Both the position numbers and the translations under genes were made by a program. The notes below the pieces were generated by a model. The model ran no database searches and was not told where the DNA came from. It saw nothing but the letters and a program-made list of their open reading frames with translations. Positions 32,985-41,598 of a DNA stretch of 64,000 bases are shown piece by piece. Each line of letters opens with the position of its first letter. Position 1 is the stretch's first letter. The DNA is from JAOTWJ01 sp036398175 (GTDB taxonomy: Bacteria; Gemmatimonadota; Gemmatimonadetes; Gemmatimonadales; GWC2-71-9): assembly GCA_036398175.1 (NCBI GenBank), contig DASWHL010000037.1, forward strand, positions 1-64,000, written 5' to 3'.

Positions 32985-33734
32985 ATGGCGGGTCATAGCA
33001 AGTGGAAGCAGATCAAACACAAGAAGGCGGCCGCGGACGCCAAGCGCGGTGCCGCGTTCACGAAGCTGATCAAGGAGATCACCATCGCCGCCCGGCAGGG
33101 CGGCGGCGACCCCGCCGGCAACGCCCGCCTGCGTACGGCCATTGATGCCGCCAAGGCGGGGAACATGCCCAACGACAACATTGACCGCGCCATCAACAAG
33201 GGGACGGGCGAGCTGGAGGGCGTGCACTACGAGGACGCCACGTACGAGGGCTTCGGGCCGGGCGGGGCCGCCATCATCATCCAGGTGACAACCGACAACG
33301 CGAACCGCACGGTGGCGGAGATCCGGCACGTCTTTTCGCGCTACGGCGGGAACCTGGGCGCGCCCAATTCCGTGGCGTGGATGTTCGAAAAGCGGGGACA
33401 GATGACGCTCGACGCGGCGCGATACGACGAGGACGCCGCGCTCGAGGCGGCGCTCGAGGCGGGCGCCGACGACGTGGCCCGGGACGGCGACCTGTACGTG
33501 ATCACGACCGCCCCCACCGCGTTGCACCAGGTGGCGGACGGGCTGCGGGCCCGTGGGCTCGAGCCGCAGGACCCGGAGGTCACCATGGTCCCGGCCAACA
33601 CGATCCGGGTCGAGGGAGCGGACGCCGAGAGGCTCCTGCGCCTGATGGAGGCGATCGAGGAGCACGACGACGTCTCGAAGGTGTTCAGCAACTTCGATAT
33701 TGACGCCGAGACGCTCGCGGCGATCGGCGAGTGA
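32985..33734 (+). CDS. yebC: YebC/PmpR-family protein
   Basis: The 249-residue protein has the full family profile: MAGHSKWKQIKHKKAAADAKRG-like start, GGGDPAGNARLR, NMPNDNIDRAI and YEGFGPGG. Family members bind DNA as regulators, and some act in translation elongation at proline stretches. Its position directly before ruvC-ruvA-ruvB is a widely conserved gene order. The stop overlaps the ruvC GTG by GTGA. Confidence 0.95.
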   Translation: MAGHSKWKQIKHKKAAADAKRGAAFTKLIKEITIAARQGGGDPAGNARLRTAIDAAKAGNMPNDNIDRAINKGTGELEGVHYEDATYEGFGPGGAAIIIQVTTDNANRTVAEIRHVFSRYGGNLGAPNSVAWMFEKRGQMTLDAARYDEDAALEAALEAGADDVARDGDLYVITTAPTALHQVADGLRARGLEPQDPEVTMVPANTIRVEGADAERLLRLMEAIEEHDDVSKVFSNFDIDAETLAAIGE

Positions 33735-34216
33735 GCCGCCTCGTGCTGGGGGTGGACCCCGGCACGGCGACGACGGGATATGGTGTGGTCGAGGCGGAGC
33801 CCGGACGGCCGGGCCGGCTGGTGGAATGCGGGGTGCTGCGGACGGAGGCCGGCACCCCCCTGGCGGAGCGCCTCGCGAGCCTGCACGACGGGATGCGGGA
33901 CCTGCTCCAGCACCATCACCCCGACGTCGTGGCCGTCGAGAGCATCTTCTACGCCAAGAACGTCCGGACGAGCATCGTGCTCAGCCACGCGCGCGGCGTT
34001 ATCCTCCTTGCGGCGGCCCAGGCCGGCGTGACGGTGGCCGAGTTCGCGCCTGCCGTCGTGAAGAAGGCGGTCGTCGGGCGTGGCCGCGCAACCAAGGCCC
34101 AGGTGGGATTCATGGTGCAGCAGCTGCTCCGGTTGCGGCAGGCCCCCCGCCCGGCGGACGCGGCCGACGGCGTGGCCATCGCGCTGGCGTACATTCTCAC
34201 CGCGCCGCGGCGATGA
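33731..34216 (+). CDS. ruvC: Holliday junction resolvase RuvC
   Basis: The 161-residue endonuclease resolves Holliday junctions. The acidic catalytic residues appear in GVDPGTATTGYG, AVESIFYAKN and the C-terminal PADAADGVAIAL. The GTG start overlaps yebC, and the stop overlaps ruvA by ATGA. It is the first of the ruvC-ruvA-ruvB set. Confidence 0.96.
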   Translation: MSRLVLGVDPGTATTGYGVVEAEPGRPGRLVECGVLRTEAGTPLAERLASLHDGMRDLLQHHHPDVVAVESIFYAKNVRTSIVLSHARGVILLAAAQAGVTVAEFAPAVVKKAVVGRGRATKAQVGFMVQQLLRLRQAPRPADAADGVAIALAYILTAPRR

Positions 34217-34806
34217 TCACCGGGGTCCGCGGCACGCTCACCGCCCGGCTGGGCGACAAGGTGGTGGTGGAGACGGCGTCCGGCGTGAGCTACGAGCTGG
34301 CGGTGCCGCTGGGCGTGCTCGAGCGGCTGCCGGCCGAAGGCGCCGCCGTGGATCTTCGCACCGTGCTGGTGGTGCGCGAGGACGGCTGGGCACTGTACGG
34401 GTTCGACCGGGACTACGAGCGCGGGGTGTTCCAGCGGCTGCTCGGCGCCTCGGGCGTGGGCCCCCGGCTGGCGCTGGCGTTGCTCTCGTCGCTGGGCGGG
34501 CCGCGGGTGGTGAGCGCGCTCAAGGGGGGCGACCTGGCCGCGCTCTGCACGGTGCCCGGGGTGGGCAAGAAGACGGCGGAGCGCATCGTGCTGGAGCTCA
34601 AGGACCGCCTGGGCGACCTCACGCCGCCCGGCGAAACACCGGCCCGGGCCCCGGCCGCCGATCAGGCCGTGCAGGCCCTCGTCAATCTCGGCTACGGCGC
34701 GGCGGATGCCGACCGGGCCGTCCGCGCCGCGCTGGCGGAGCGCGGGGCGGCCGCCGCCGCCGAGCTGATCCGCCAGGCCCTTCAAACGCTCGCGAGGCGT
34801 GCATGA
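34213..34806 (+). CDS. ruvA: Holliday junction DNA helicase subunit RuvA
   Basis: The 197-residue protein has the N-terminal OB fold (MITGVRGTLTARLGDKVVV), tandem helix-hairpin-helix motifs (LLGASGVGPRLALALL and LCTVPGVGKKTAERIVLEL) and a C-terminal three-helix domain (AVQALVNLGY) that contacts RuvB. RuvA tetramers hold the junction and load RuvB. ATGA overlaps with both neighbours support the start. Confidence 0.96.
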   Translation: MITGVRGTLTARLGDKVVVETASGVSYELAVPLGVLERLPAEGAAVDLRTVLVVREDGWALYGFDRDYERGVFQRLLGASGVGPRLALALLSSLGGPRVVSALKGGDLAALCTVPGVGKKTAERIVLELKDRLGDLTPPGETPARAPAADQAVQALVNLGYGAADADRAVRAALAERGAAAAAELIRQALQTLARRA

Positions 34807-34967
34807 CGACGGCTGAATGGAAGTGCGTGAAGTGCGGGGTCACCAACCGGAAGCTCGTGCCCAAGGGCACGACCTCGGCACCCGACAAGTGCGTGACGTG
34901 CCGGACCCCGCACGTCGTGACACCGGGCGCGCGCCCGGCATTCTGGGAGGCCGTGGTCAAGACGTGA
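34803..34967 (+). CDS. Small zinc-ribbon protein between ruvA and ruvB
   Basis: The 54-residue ORF has two CxxC knuckles (WKCVKCGVTN and DKCVTCRTPH) about 19 residues apart, the spacing of a zinc ribbon. It overlaps ruvA by ATGA and ruvB by GTGA, so it is translated as part of the ruv operon. It resembles small rubredoxin-like or RNA-polymerase-like ribbons, but no named family is recognised. A role with the RuvAB branch-migration complex is conjecture from position only. Confidence 0.75.
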   Translation: MTTAEWKCVKCGVTNRKLVPKGTTSAPDKCVTCRTPHVVTPGARPAFWEAVVKT

Positions 34968-35989
34968 CGTCCCGCGAGATCACCACGCCCGATCCGCTGC
35001 CCGACGAGACCGCGGCCGACGCCTCGCTGCGGCCGTCGCGGCTGGACGAGTTCGTGGGCCAGGCGCAGGTGAAGGAGAACCTCCAGATCGCCATTGACGC
35101 GGCACGGCAGCGGGGCGAACCGCTGGACCACACGCTCTTCTTCGGGCCCCCGGGACTCGGCAAGACGACGCTGGCCATGCTGATGGCCCGGGAGATGGGG
35201 GTCAACATCCGCACCACGAGCGGGCCCGTGCTCGAGCGGTCGGGTGACCTGGTGGGCATGCTCACCACGCTCCAGCGCGGCGACATCCTGTTCGTGGACG
35301 AGATCCACCGCCTGCGGCCGCAGCTCGAGGAGTTTCTCTACCCCGCCATGGAGGACTTCCGGGTGGACGTGCGGATTGCCGACGGGCCGAACGCCCAGAC
35401 GATTCCCATGGAAATCGAACCGTTCACGCTGATCGGCGCCTCGACACGCTACGGGATGCTCACACCGCCCATGCGGGCGCGGTTCGGCATGGTCGAGCGC
35501 CTCGGCTACTACCCGCCGGAAGACCTCGCGCTGATCGTGCGCCGCTCCGCCGGGATCCTGGGCGTGCCCACCGATCCGGACGGCGCGGAGGAGCTGGCCC
35601 GGCGGAGCCGCGGCACGCCGCGCGTGGCCAACCGGCTGCTGCGCCGCGTCCGCGACTACGCGCAGGTGAAGGGGGACGGGACGATCACCCGCGCGGTGGC
35701 GGAAACCGCGCTCCGGCGCCTGAACGTGGACGAGTACGGGCTCGACGACATGGACGCCCGGATCCTCACGATGATCATCGAGAAGTTCGGCGGCGGGCCG
35801 GTGGGCCTCAACACGATCGCCGTGGCGGTGGGCGAGGACCCCGGAACGATCGAGGACGTGTACGAGCCGTTCCTGATCCAGCAGGGGTTTCTGCACCGCA
35901 CGCCGCGCGGCCGCCAGGCGACGCCGGCGGCCTACCGGCACTTCGGGTTTTCGGCGCCCTCCGGCTCGCAACCGGGATTGTTCAGCTAA
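34964..35989 (+). CDS. ruvB: Holliday junction ATPase RuvB
   Basis: The 341-residue AAA+ motor drives branch migration. LRPSRLDEFVGQ opens the fold. Walker A is GPPGLGKTTLA, Walker B LFVDEIHRL, sensor 1 GASTRYGML, and the arginine finger and sensor 2 region is SRGTPRVANRLLRRVRDY. The winged-helix C-terminus ends HFGF. The GTG start overlaps the zinc-ribbon stop. Confidence 0.96.
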   Translation: MTSREITTPDPLPDETAADASLRPSRLDEFVGQAQVKENLQIAIDAARQRGEPLDHTLFFGPPGLGKTTLAMLMAREMGVNIRTTSGPVLERSGDLVGMLTTLQRGDILFVDEIHRLRPQLEEFLYPAMEDFRVDVRIADGPNAQTIPMEIEPFTLIGASTRYGMLTPPMRARFGMVERLGYYPPEDLALIVRRSAGILGVPTDPDGAEELARRSRGTPRVANRLLRRVRDYAQVKGDGTITRAVAETALRRLNVDEYGLDDMDARILTMIIEKFGGGPVGLNTIAVAVGEDPGTIEDVYEPFLIQQGFLHRTPRGRQATPAAYRHFGFSAPSGSQPGLFS

Positions 35990-36032
35990 CGGCTCCGGCG
36001 CCGTCGGCCGAACTGTCTCCGCGCCGGGGGGT

Positions 36033-38204
36033 ATGGCAAGCGTGATGCGCCGTCCGCTCCTGCTCGGTCTCCTCGCCACCGGCCTTCCGTCGGGGCTGGG
36101 CGCCCAAACGCTGGACGAGGTTCGCCGGCTCGCGGCCGCCGGCGACACGCTCGCGGCGATCACCGCGGTGGAGGCGCTGCTCAAGCGAAACCGACGGGAC
36201 GCCGAGGCGCAGTGGGTCGCGGGCCTGCTGCACCTTTCACAGCACGTGCCCGGGGCCAAGGTCAGCCGCGCCCGGCGCAAGGCCGAGGAGCATCTCAAGT
36301 ACGCCACCCGGTTCGAGCCGGACAGCGCCAAGTACTGGCTCTCGCTGGCCGACTTGTTCCGCGCCGACGACCTGGTCACCCTGCGGGTGCAGGTAGCGGG
36401 CCTCGTCGAGCACGCGGCGCAGGCGCTGACGATCGCCCCCAGCGACTCGCTCACGGTGGAAGTGGGATACCGGGCGGCGCGCCTGGAATGGGAGCGGCAC
36501 GAGCACTTCGGCCGGCGCTACGCGCCGTTTGACGCCGGAGCCCCGCTCAGCATTCCGCCCGTGTTCGCGGAATGGAAGTACTGGGAGGCGTTCTTCGAGC
36601 GCGGCGTGCGGGAGGTCCCGGTTTCCGGGCAGCAGCTCATGAACGCCGAAGGGGCCCTGTGGCAGGTACTGCGCGCCAGCCCGGGTGACGTGCGCGCCAC
36701 CGGCCTGCTCGTCGTGCTGATGGGGGAGACGTATCGCTGGGAGGAGACGATCCCGCTGGCCCGCCGGCTCGTGCGCGCCGTTCCCGACAGCGGGCGGGCC
36801 TGGGCGCTGCTCGGGCTTGCCTGCGCCCGCGCCGGCCGGTGGACCGACGCGACCGCGGCGTTCGACGGCGCCTTCCAGCGGATGGCGCCGCACGAGCTGG
36901 CCCCATACCGCGACCTTGGCCGGATCATGCGGCGTGCGGACCGCCTGCGCTGGGATGCGGCGCCCGACACGTCGCGGTCCCGACTCGACTCGCTGTTCTG
37001 GCAGGTGGCGCGCCCGCTCGCGCTCACGGACCGGAACGAGCTCCAGGCGGAGTTCTACGCGCGCCTCACGTACGTGGAGCACCGCTGGTCCGATCCGTGG
37101 CTCCGGTTCCGCGGTCATGACACCGACATCGGTTCCGTCTACGTGGCGTACGGGCCACCGAACGTGTGGATGGTCTTCGATCGGCAGCGGATCGTCTGGG
37201 TCTACCAGCCGTCCCGCTACCGGTTCCAGTTCTCCCTGGCCCCCGGGTACACCAGGGCACGGTTCGCGGCGGCGTCGCGCGAGGGGTTGCGCGTGGCCCA
37301 GGAAGAGAACCCCGCGCGGTTCGACAACGTGCCGCTGCTCCGCACGCTCGACACGGTGCTCGTGCAGGTGGCGCAGTTCCGCGGGACCGGGGATACGACG
37401 GCGGTCGTGATCTTCGGCGCGGTCCCGTTGACGCGGATCGTCGAGGGGACCTCCCCAATCGCGGGGCTGGAGTTCACGAGCGGCGCGGTCGTCACGGACA
37501 GTCTGGGCCGCGAGCTGCAGCGCGACCGCCGGTCCGAGTTGGTCCCGGAGGCGGGACCGGACGGTGTCGTGCATCGCAGCTGGCGGCTCGGCCTCGTGCC
37601 CGGAGCGTATCTGTTGCGCGCCGAGGCCCATCTGCCGACCCTGGATCGCGGGGCGCGCGGCATGGAACCCCTGACGATCCGCGGGTACCCGGCCGGCCCG
37701 CTCGCCCTCTCCGACGTGCTGGCCGCCGCGCGGCTCCAGCCGCGCGATTCCCTGGCCCGGCGATGGCGCGATTTCTTCGTCGAGCCGAACGGCGGCCGGT
37801 TCCTGCCGGGGGATTCGCTGGCCCTCCTCTGGGAGATCTACGACCCGGCCACGGATACGAGCGGTGTGGCCCATTTCGACGTGCAGCTCCGGATCACCAT
37901 CGACGCCATCGAACGCCGCTCATTCGCTGCCCAGATCGTCGGGGGGCTGGGCGATGCCATGGGGCTCTCCGCCCAGGGCGACGATCGGGTCTCGCTCGAT
38001 TACGAGCGGCAGGCCACGGTCGGTCCGGACGGCGCGGTCGCCGAATTCGTGACCGTCGCGTTGCGGGATGCCCCCGAGGGCTGGTACACCGTGGGCGTCA
38101 CCGTCCGGGACCGGGCCACGGGAGCCGTCGCGACCCGCGAACGGGTGATCGTCGTGAGCCGCGACCCGCCAGCCCGCCGCGCAGATTACACGACCTTTCG
38201 GTGA
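36033..38204 (+). CDS. GWxTD-domain exported protein with TPR-like N-terminus (copy 1)
   Basis: The 723-residue protein has a signal peptide (RRPLLLGLLATGLPSGLGAQ). Helical TPR-like repeats follow (about 20-310), for example DAEAQWVAGLLHL and DSGRAWALLGLACA. The GWxTD domain starts at HRWSDPWLRFRGHDTDIGSVYVAYGPP, written here in pieces: HRWSD, then GHDTDIGSVYVAYGPP. C-terminal beta-sandwich regions follow. GWxTD proteins are common in Gemmatimonadota, Acidobacteria and Bacteroidota, without a settled function. It lies 43 bp after ruvB and is paralogous to the next gene. Confidence 0.82.
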   Translation: MASVMRRPLLLGLLATGLPSGLGAQTLDEVRRLAAAGDTLAAITAVEALLKRNRRDAEAQWVAGLLHLSQHVPGAKVSRARRKAEEHLKYATRFEPDSAKYWLSLADLFRADDLVTLRVQVAGLVEHAAQALTIAPSDSLTVEVGYRAARLEWERHEHFGRRYAPFDAGAPLSIPPVFAEWKYWEAFFERGVREVPVSGQQLMNAEGALWQVLRASPGDVRATGLLVVLMGETYRWEETIPLARRLVRAVPDSGRAWALLGLACARAGRWTDATAAFDGAFQRMAPHELAPYRDLGRIMRRADRLRWDAAPDTSRSRLDSLFWQVARPLALTDRNELQAEFYARLTYVEHRWSDPWLRFRGHDTDIGSVYVAYGPPNVWMVFDRQRIVWVYQPSRYRFQFSLAPGYTRARFAAASREGLRVAQEENPARFDNVPLLRTLDTVLVQVAQFRGTGDTTAVVIFGAVPLTRIVEGTSPIAGLEFTSGAVVTDSLGRELQRDRRSELVPEAGPDGVVHRSWRLGLVPGAYLLRAEAHLPTLDRGARGMEPLTIRGYPAGPLALSDVLAAARLQPRDSLARRWRDFFVEPNGGRFLPGDSLALLWEIYDPATDTSGVAHFDVQLRITIDAIERRSFAAQIVGGLGDAMGLSAQGDDRVSLDYERQATVGPDGAVAEFVTVALRDAPEGWYTVGVTVRDRATGAVATRERVIVVSRDPPARRADYTTFR

Positions 38205-40420
38205 GGGCGCTCCTTTTGCCTCCCATGCACAGCATCCTCGGACACGCGGCCATCCTCGCGGGCCTGCTTGGCATCCCGTCCTTCACCGCCGCCCAGACGG
38301 CCTGCGGCGCCACGCTGCTCGCTCGAGGCGACACGACCGGGGCCATCGCCGACTGTGAGATCCTGGCGGTGGGCCCGCCCGAAAGCGCCGAGGCGCGCCA
38401 TCGGGCCGGCCAGCTGCTCCTGGCGCGCTACCTTGCGGGCGCGCAAAGCGACGCGGACCGCGACCGGGCCGAGCGCCACTTCACCCGCGCCACCGAGTTG
38501 GCGCCGGACAGTGCCCGCTACCTGCTGGGGCTCGCCGACGTCGCGCGGACCAAGACCCTGATCTTCGAGCGGTCGCGGGTGGGCGAGCTGGTAGACCGCG
38601 CGCTGGCGCTCGCCCGCGAGCACGGGTCGGGGCACCTGGCGGAGATCGAGTTCCGTGCCGCGGTGGTGGACTGGGAGCGCTACGAACAGCTCGCGCACCG
38701 CTACGCGTTCTTCGGCGACGCGCAGTCGGTGGATCCCTACCTGATGGTGAACGAGTGGAGGGACGTGGAGACGTTCTTCGGCTCACAGGTGCGGCCCGTG
38801 GCCGGCGACCCCGGTGGGAACGACCGGCGGGCGTCCGAGGAGCACCTGCGGGCCGCGCTCTCGGCCGATCCCCGCCACGTCAACGCCGCCGGCCTCCTGG
38901 CGGTCCTGCTCCTCGAGGACGGTCGGCGCGTGGAAGCGGTGGAGCTGGGGCGCACCCTCGTGCGCGCCGCGCCCGACAGCGGGCGCGCCTGGGCGGTGCT
39001 GGGGATGACGCTGGCCCGCGAGGATCGGTGGGCCGAAGCGCAAGGGGCGTTCGACTCCGCGCTCGCCCGCCTGGAAGCCGCGGCGGCGGCCCCGTACCGG
39101 AACCTCGGGTTCATCCTCAAGAGCATGGATCAGGCGCGCTATGGTGCGATGACCTCCCGCCAGCAGGAGATCCTGGCCCAACTCTACTGGGCGGTGAGCC
39201 AGCCGCTCTTCCTGGCCGACGTGAACGAGGCCCGGGTCGAGTTCTTCGCGCGGCTAACCTACGTCATCCACCGCTGGAGCGACCCCCTCCGCCGCGCCCC
39301 GGGCTACGATTCCGACCGCGGTGCGGTGTACCTGCGGTGGGGCCCGCCGGACGTGTGGGCCTCCTTCGGTCGGAGCGCACAGAGCCAGTGGGACGCCCTG
39401 AGCAGCCTGGAGGGCGAGCGCAACACGATCATCTGGGTCTACAACGCGTCGCAGCTCCGGTTCGTGTTCTCGATGACCCCCGGATTCGGGCGGACCACGT
39501 TCTCGGGCGACTTCCGGACCTTCTATAACGAGACCCGGGACCTCTTTCCGGTTCGATTCGACAACGTCCCCGCCATCGCGGACATGGACACGATCCTCGT
39601 CCAATTCGCGCAGTTCCGCGGGGAGCGAACCGAGAGCACCGAACTGGGCGTGTATGCCTTCATGCCGATCGGACGGATGGCCCGGGACGTGGAGGCGGGC
39701 GATCTCCGGCTGGAGACGGCGGCCACGGTGCACGACGGACGCATGGCCGAGGTCCAGGGTCACCGGCGGGACGAAGTGATCCGGGGAGGAGACTCGTTGC
39801 AGGTGGAGCGGCGCAGCTTTCGGTTCGAGGTGGAACCCGACGCGTACCTGCTGCGGGTCGAGGCCCGGCTCCCCGCGGCCGAGCGGGCCGCGCGGAGCAC
39901 GTCCGCGCTGTCGGTGCGCGCCTACGGTACGGATTCCCTCACGCTCTCCGACGTGCTCGTGGCCGACCGCGTGGCGCCACGCGACTCGATCTTCACCCGC
40001 TGGACGGACTTCCTGCTGAGTCCCAGCGCTGGCCGGTTCGCGCCGAACGACCCCGTGGGCCTGCTGTGGGAAATCTACAACCTGACCCCGGACAGTCTCG
40101 GGATTGCCCGGTATACGGTCGAGGTCCGCTTTACCGTGCTCAGCGTCGAGCGTCGCGGGTTTGCCGCCCGCGTTCTGGGAGGCCTGGGGGACGCCATGGG
40201 CCTTTCCGCGCGTGGCGACGACCGGGTGGCCCTCACGTATGACCGCGAGGTGCGCGTCGCGGCCGGCGGCCGGCAGGTCGAGTACCTCCTGGTGGATCTC
40301 GACGACGCGCCCCTCGCGGACTACGGCATCGCCGTGCGTGTCCTGGACCGCACCACCGGGCGGGCCGTGGAGGCGATCCGGCGGATCACCGTCACCAACA
40401 CGCCGCTCGCGCGGAACTGA
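38201..40420 (+). CDS. GWxTD-domain exported protein with TPR-like N-terminus (copy 2)
   Basis: This 739-residue paralogue of the preceding gene has the same layout: signal peptide, TPR-like region with DSGRAWAVLGMTLA, GWxTD core HRWSD ... GYDSDRGAVYLRWGPP, then a beta-rich end (WEIYN, GLGDAMGLSARGDDRV against GLGDAMGLSAQGDDRV in copy 1). The GTG at 38201 overlaps the upstream stop by GTGA and gives a signal peptide with a basic residue. The ATG at 38225 would leave none. Tandem duplication is clear. The proteins are probably periplasmic or surface proteins acting together. Confidence 0.82.
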   Translation: MRALLLPPMHSILGHAAILAGLLGIPSFTAAQTACGATLLARGDTTGAIADCEILAVGPPESAEARHRAGQLLLARYLAGAQSDADRDRAERHFTRATELAPDSARYLLGLADVARTKTLIFERSRVGELVDRALALAREHGSGHLAEIEFRAAVVDWERYEQLAHRYAFFGDAQSVDPYLMVNEWRDVETFFGSQVRPVAGDPGGNDRRASEEHLRAALSADPRHVNAAGLLAVLLLEDGRRVEAVELGRTLVRAAPDSGRAWAVLGMTLAREDRWAEAQGAFDSALARLEAAAAAPYRNLGFILKSMDQARYGAMTSRQQEILAQLYWAVSQPLFLADVNEARVEFFARLTYVIHRWSDPLRRAPGYDSDRGAVYLRWGPPDVWASFGRSAQSQWDALSSLEGERNTIIWVYNASQLRFVFSMTPGFGRTTFSGDFRTFYNETRDLFPVRFDNVPAIADMDTILVQFAQFRGERTESTELGVYAFMPIGRMARDVEAGDLRLETAATVHDGRMAEVQGHRRDEVIRGGDSLQVERRSFRFEVEPDAYLLRVEARLPAAERAARSTSALSVRAYGTDSLTLSDVLVADRVAPRDSIFTRWTDFLLSPSAGRFAPNDPVGLLWEIYNLTPDSLGIARYTVEVRFTVLSVERRGFAARVLGGLGDAMGLSARGDDRVALTYDREVRVAAGGRQVEYLLVDLDDAPLADYGIAVRVLDRTTGRAVEAIRRITVTNTPLARN

Positions 40421-40441
40421 CGCCGCCGGCGTCATCCCCCC

Positions 40442-41542
40442 GTGGCCACCCCGATGCCGCCGGAGCGAGAGCCGGTTCGCCCGGCGGACGACTTCGACTA
40501 CACGTGTCCCGCGGAACTGATCGCACAGCACCCCGCGCCCGACCGGGCGTCCAGCCGGTTGCTCGTCCTCGGCCGCGCCGACGGCCGCCTGGCCCACCGG
40601 ACCTTCCGCGAGTTCCCGGAGCTGCTGAACCCGGGCGACGTGCTTGTGCTCAACACCAGTCGCGTGATGCCCGCCCGGTTGATCGGTCGGCGTGACAATG
40701 GCCGGCCGGCGGAAGTGCTGCTCGTGCATCCGGAGCCCGACGGTACGTGGCTGGCCATGGTGCATCCAGGCGGGAAGCTCAAGGTGGGGCGGAGGGTGTG
40801 GGTGGGGGGGGGAGGGAGGGCAGAGGGGGGGGACGAAGCGGAGATCGAAATCGTGGGCGTGGTGGGTGGAGGGCTCCGGCACGTGCAGCTCCACGGGATG
40901 GACCCGCGGGCGGTCATGCAGCGTTTTGGATCGGTGCCACTGCCGCCCTACATCCACCGCGCGCCGGAGGCCGAGGATCGGGAGCGGTATCAGACGGTCT
41001 ACGCGCAGGCGGACGGGAGTGTAGCGGCGCCCACCGCGGGTCTGCACTTCACGCCGGAGATTCTCTCGGCCGTGCGCGCGCGCGGTGTGATGGTGACCGA
41101 GGTAGTGCTGCACGTGGGACCGGGCACGTTCAAGCCCGTGGAAGTGGAGGATCCGCGGGATCACGTCATGCACGCGGAGTGGTACGAAATCGGCGCCGCC
41201 GCCGCGGAGGTGATCACCACCGCGCGGGCCCGTGGCGGTCGCGTCTGGGCCGTCGGCACCACCGTAGCCCGCGTCCTCGAAACGTCCGCCCTCCCTGCCC
41301 CTCCTGGCCCCACTGCCGGGGCGGTGCGGAGCGGAGCAGGCTGGACCGACCTGTTCATCTATCCGCCGTTCCCGTTCCGCGCCGTGGACGCCCTGCTCAC
41401 CAACTTCCACCTGCCGCGGTCCACGCTGCTGATGCTGGTCGCGGCCTTTGGCGGCTACGAGCCCGTGATGGCGGCGTACGGGGAGGCCGTGCGCGAGCGG
41501 TACCGGCTGTACAGCTACGGCGACGCGATGGCCGTGGTGTGA
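40442..41542 (+). CDS. queA: S-adenosylmethionine:tRNA ribosyltransferase-isomerase
   Basis: The 366-residue enzyme transfers the ribosyl part of SAM to preQ1-modified tRNA to give epoxyqueuosine. Family marks are FDYTCPAELIAQHP, VLNTSRVMPARLIG, PLPPYI, GSVAAPTAGLHFT and TNFHLPRSTLLMLV. It precedes tgt, which acts one step earlier in queuosine synthesis. The GTG at 40442 is used, with an ATG at 40454 as alternative. A Gly-rich loop near 118-135 is encoded by runs of G9 and G8, which are prone to slippage. Confidence 0.95.
   Translation: MATPMPPEREPVRPADDFDYTCPAELIAQHPAPDRASSRLLVLGRADGRLAHRTFREFPELLNPGDVLVLNTSRVMPARLIGRRDNGRPAEVLLVHPEPDGTWLAMVHPGGKLKVGRRVWVGGGGRAEGGDEAEIEIVGVVGGGLRHVQLHGMDPRAVMQRFGSVPLPPYIHRAPEAEDRERYQTVYAQADGSVAAPTAGLHFTPEILSAVRARGVMVTEVVLHVGPGTFKPVEVEDPRDHVMHAEWYEIGAAAAEVITTARARGGRVWAVGTTVARVLETSALPAPPGPTAGAVRSGAGWTDLFIYPPFPFRAVDALLTNFHLPRSTLLMLVAAFGGYEPVMAAYGEAVRERYRLYSYGDAMAVV
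40804..40832 (+). repeat. Poly-G tracts (G9 and G8) inside queA
   Basis: A run of nine G (40804-40812), two GGG tracts and a run of eight G (40825-40832) lie within 29 bp of coding sequence, with GGGTGTGGGT just before. They encode a Gly-rich insertion in a variable loop of QueA. As read, the frame is intact. Confidence 0.85.
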
Positions 41543-41586
41543 GGTCGCCCCCACCCGCCAGTGCGACGCGGTACCGCTCCGAGTCT

Positions 41587-41592
41587 TACATT
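41587..41592 (+). promoter_or_regulatory. -10 box of tgt
   Basis: TACATT ends 6 nt before the GTG at 41599, in the 56-bp gap after queA. The hexamer matches that of the GT9 gene. Tgt and the genes behind it may thus have their own leaderless promoter. Confidence 0.5.
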
Positions 41593-41598
41593 CCCTCC

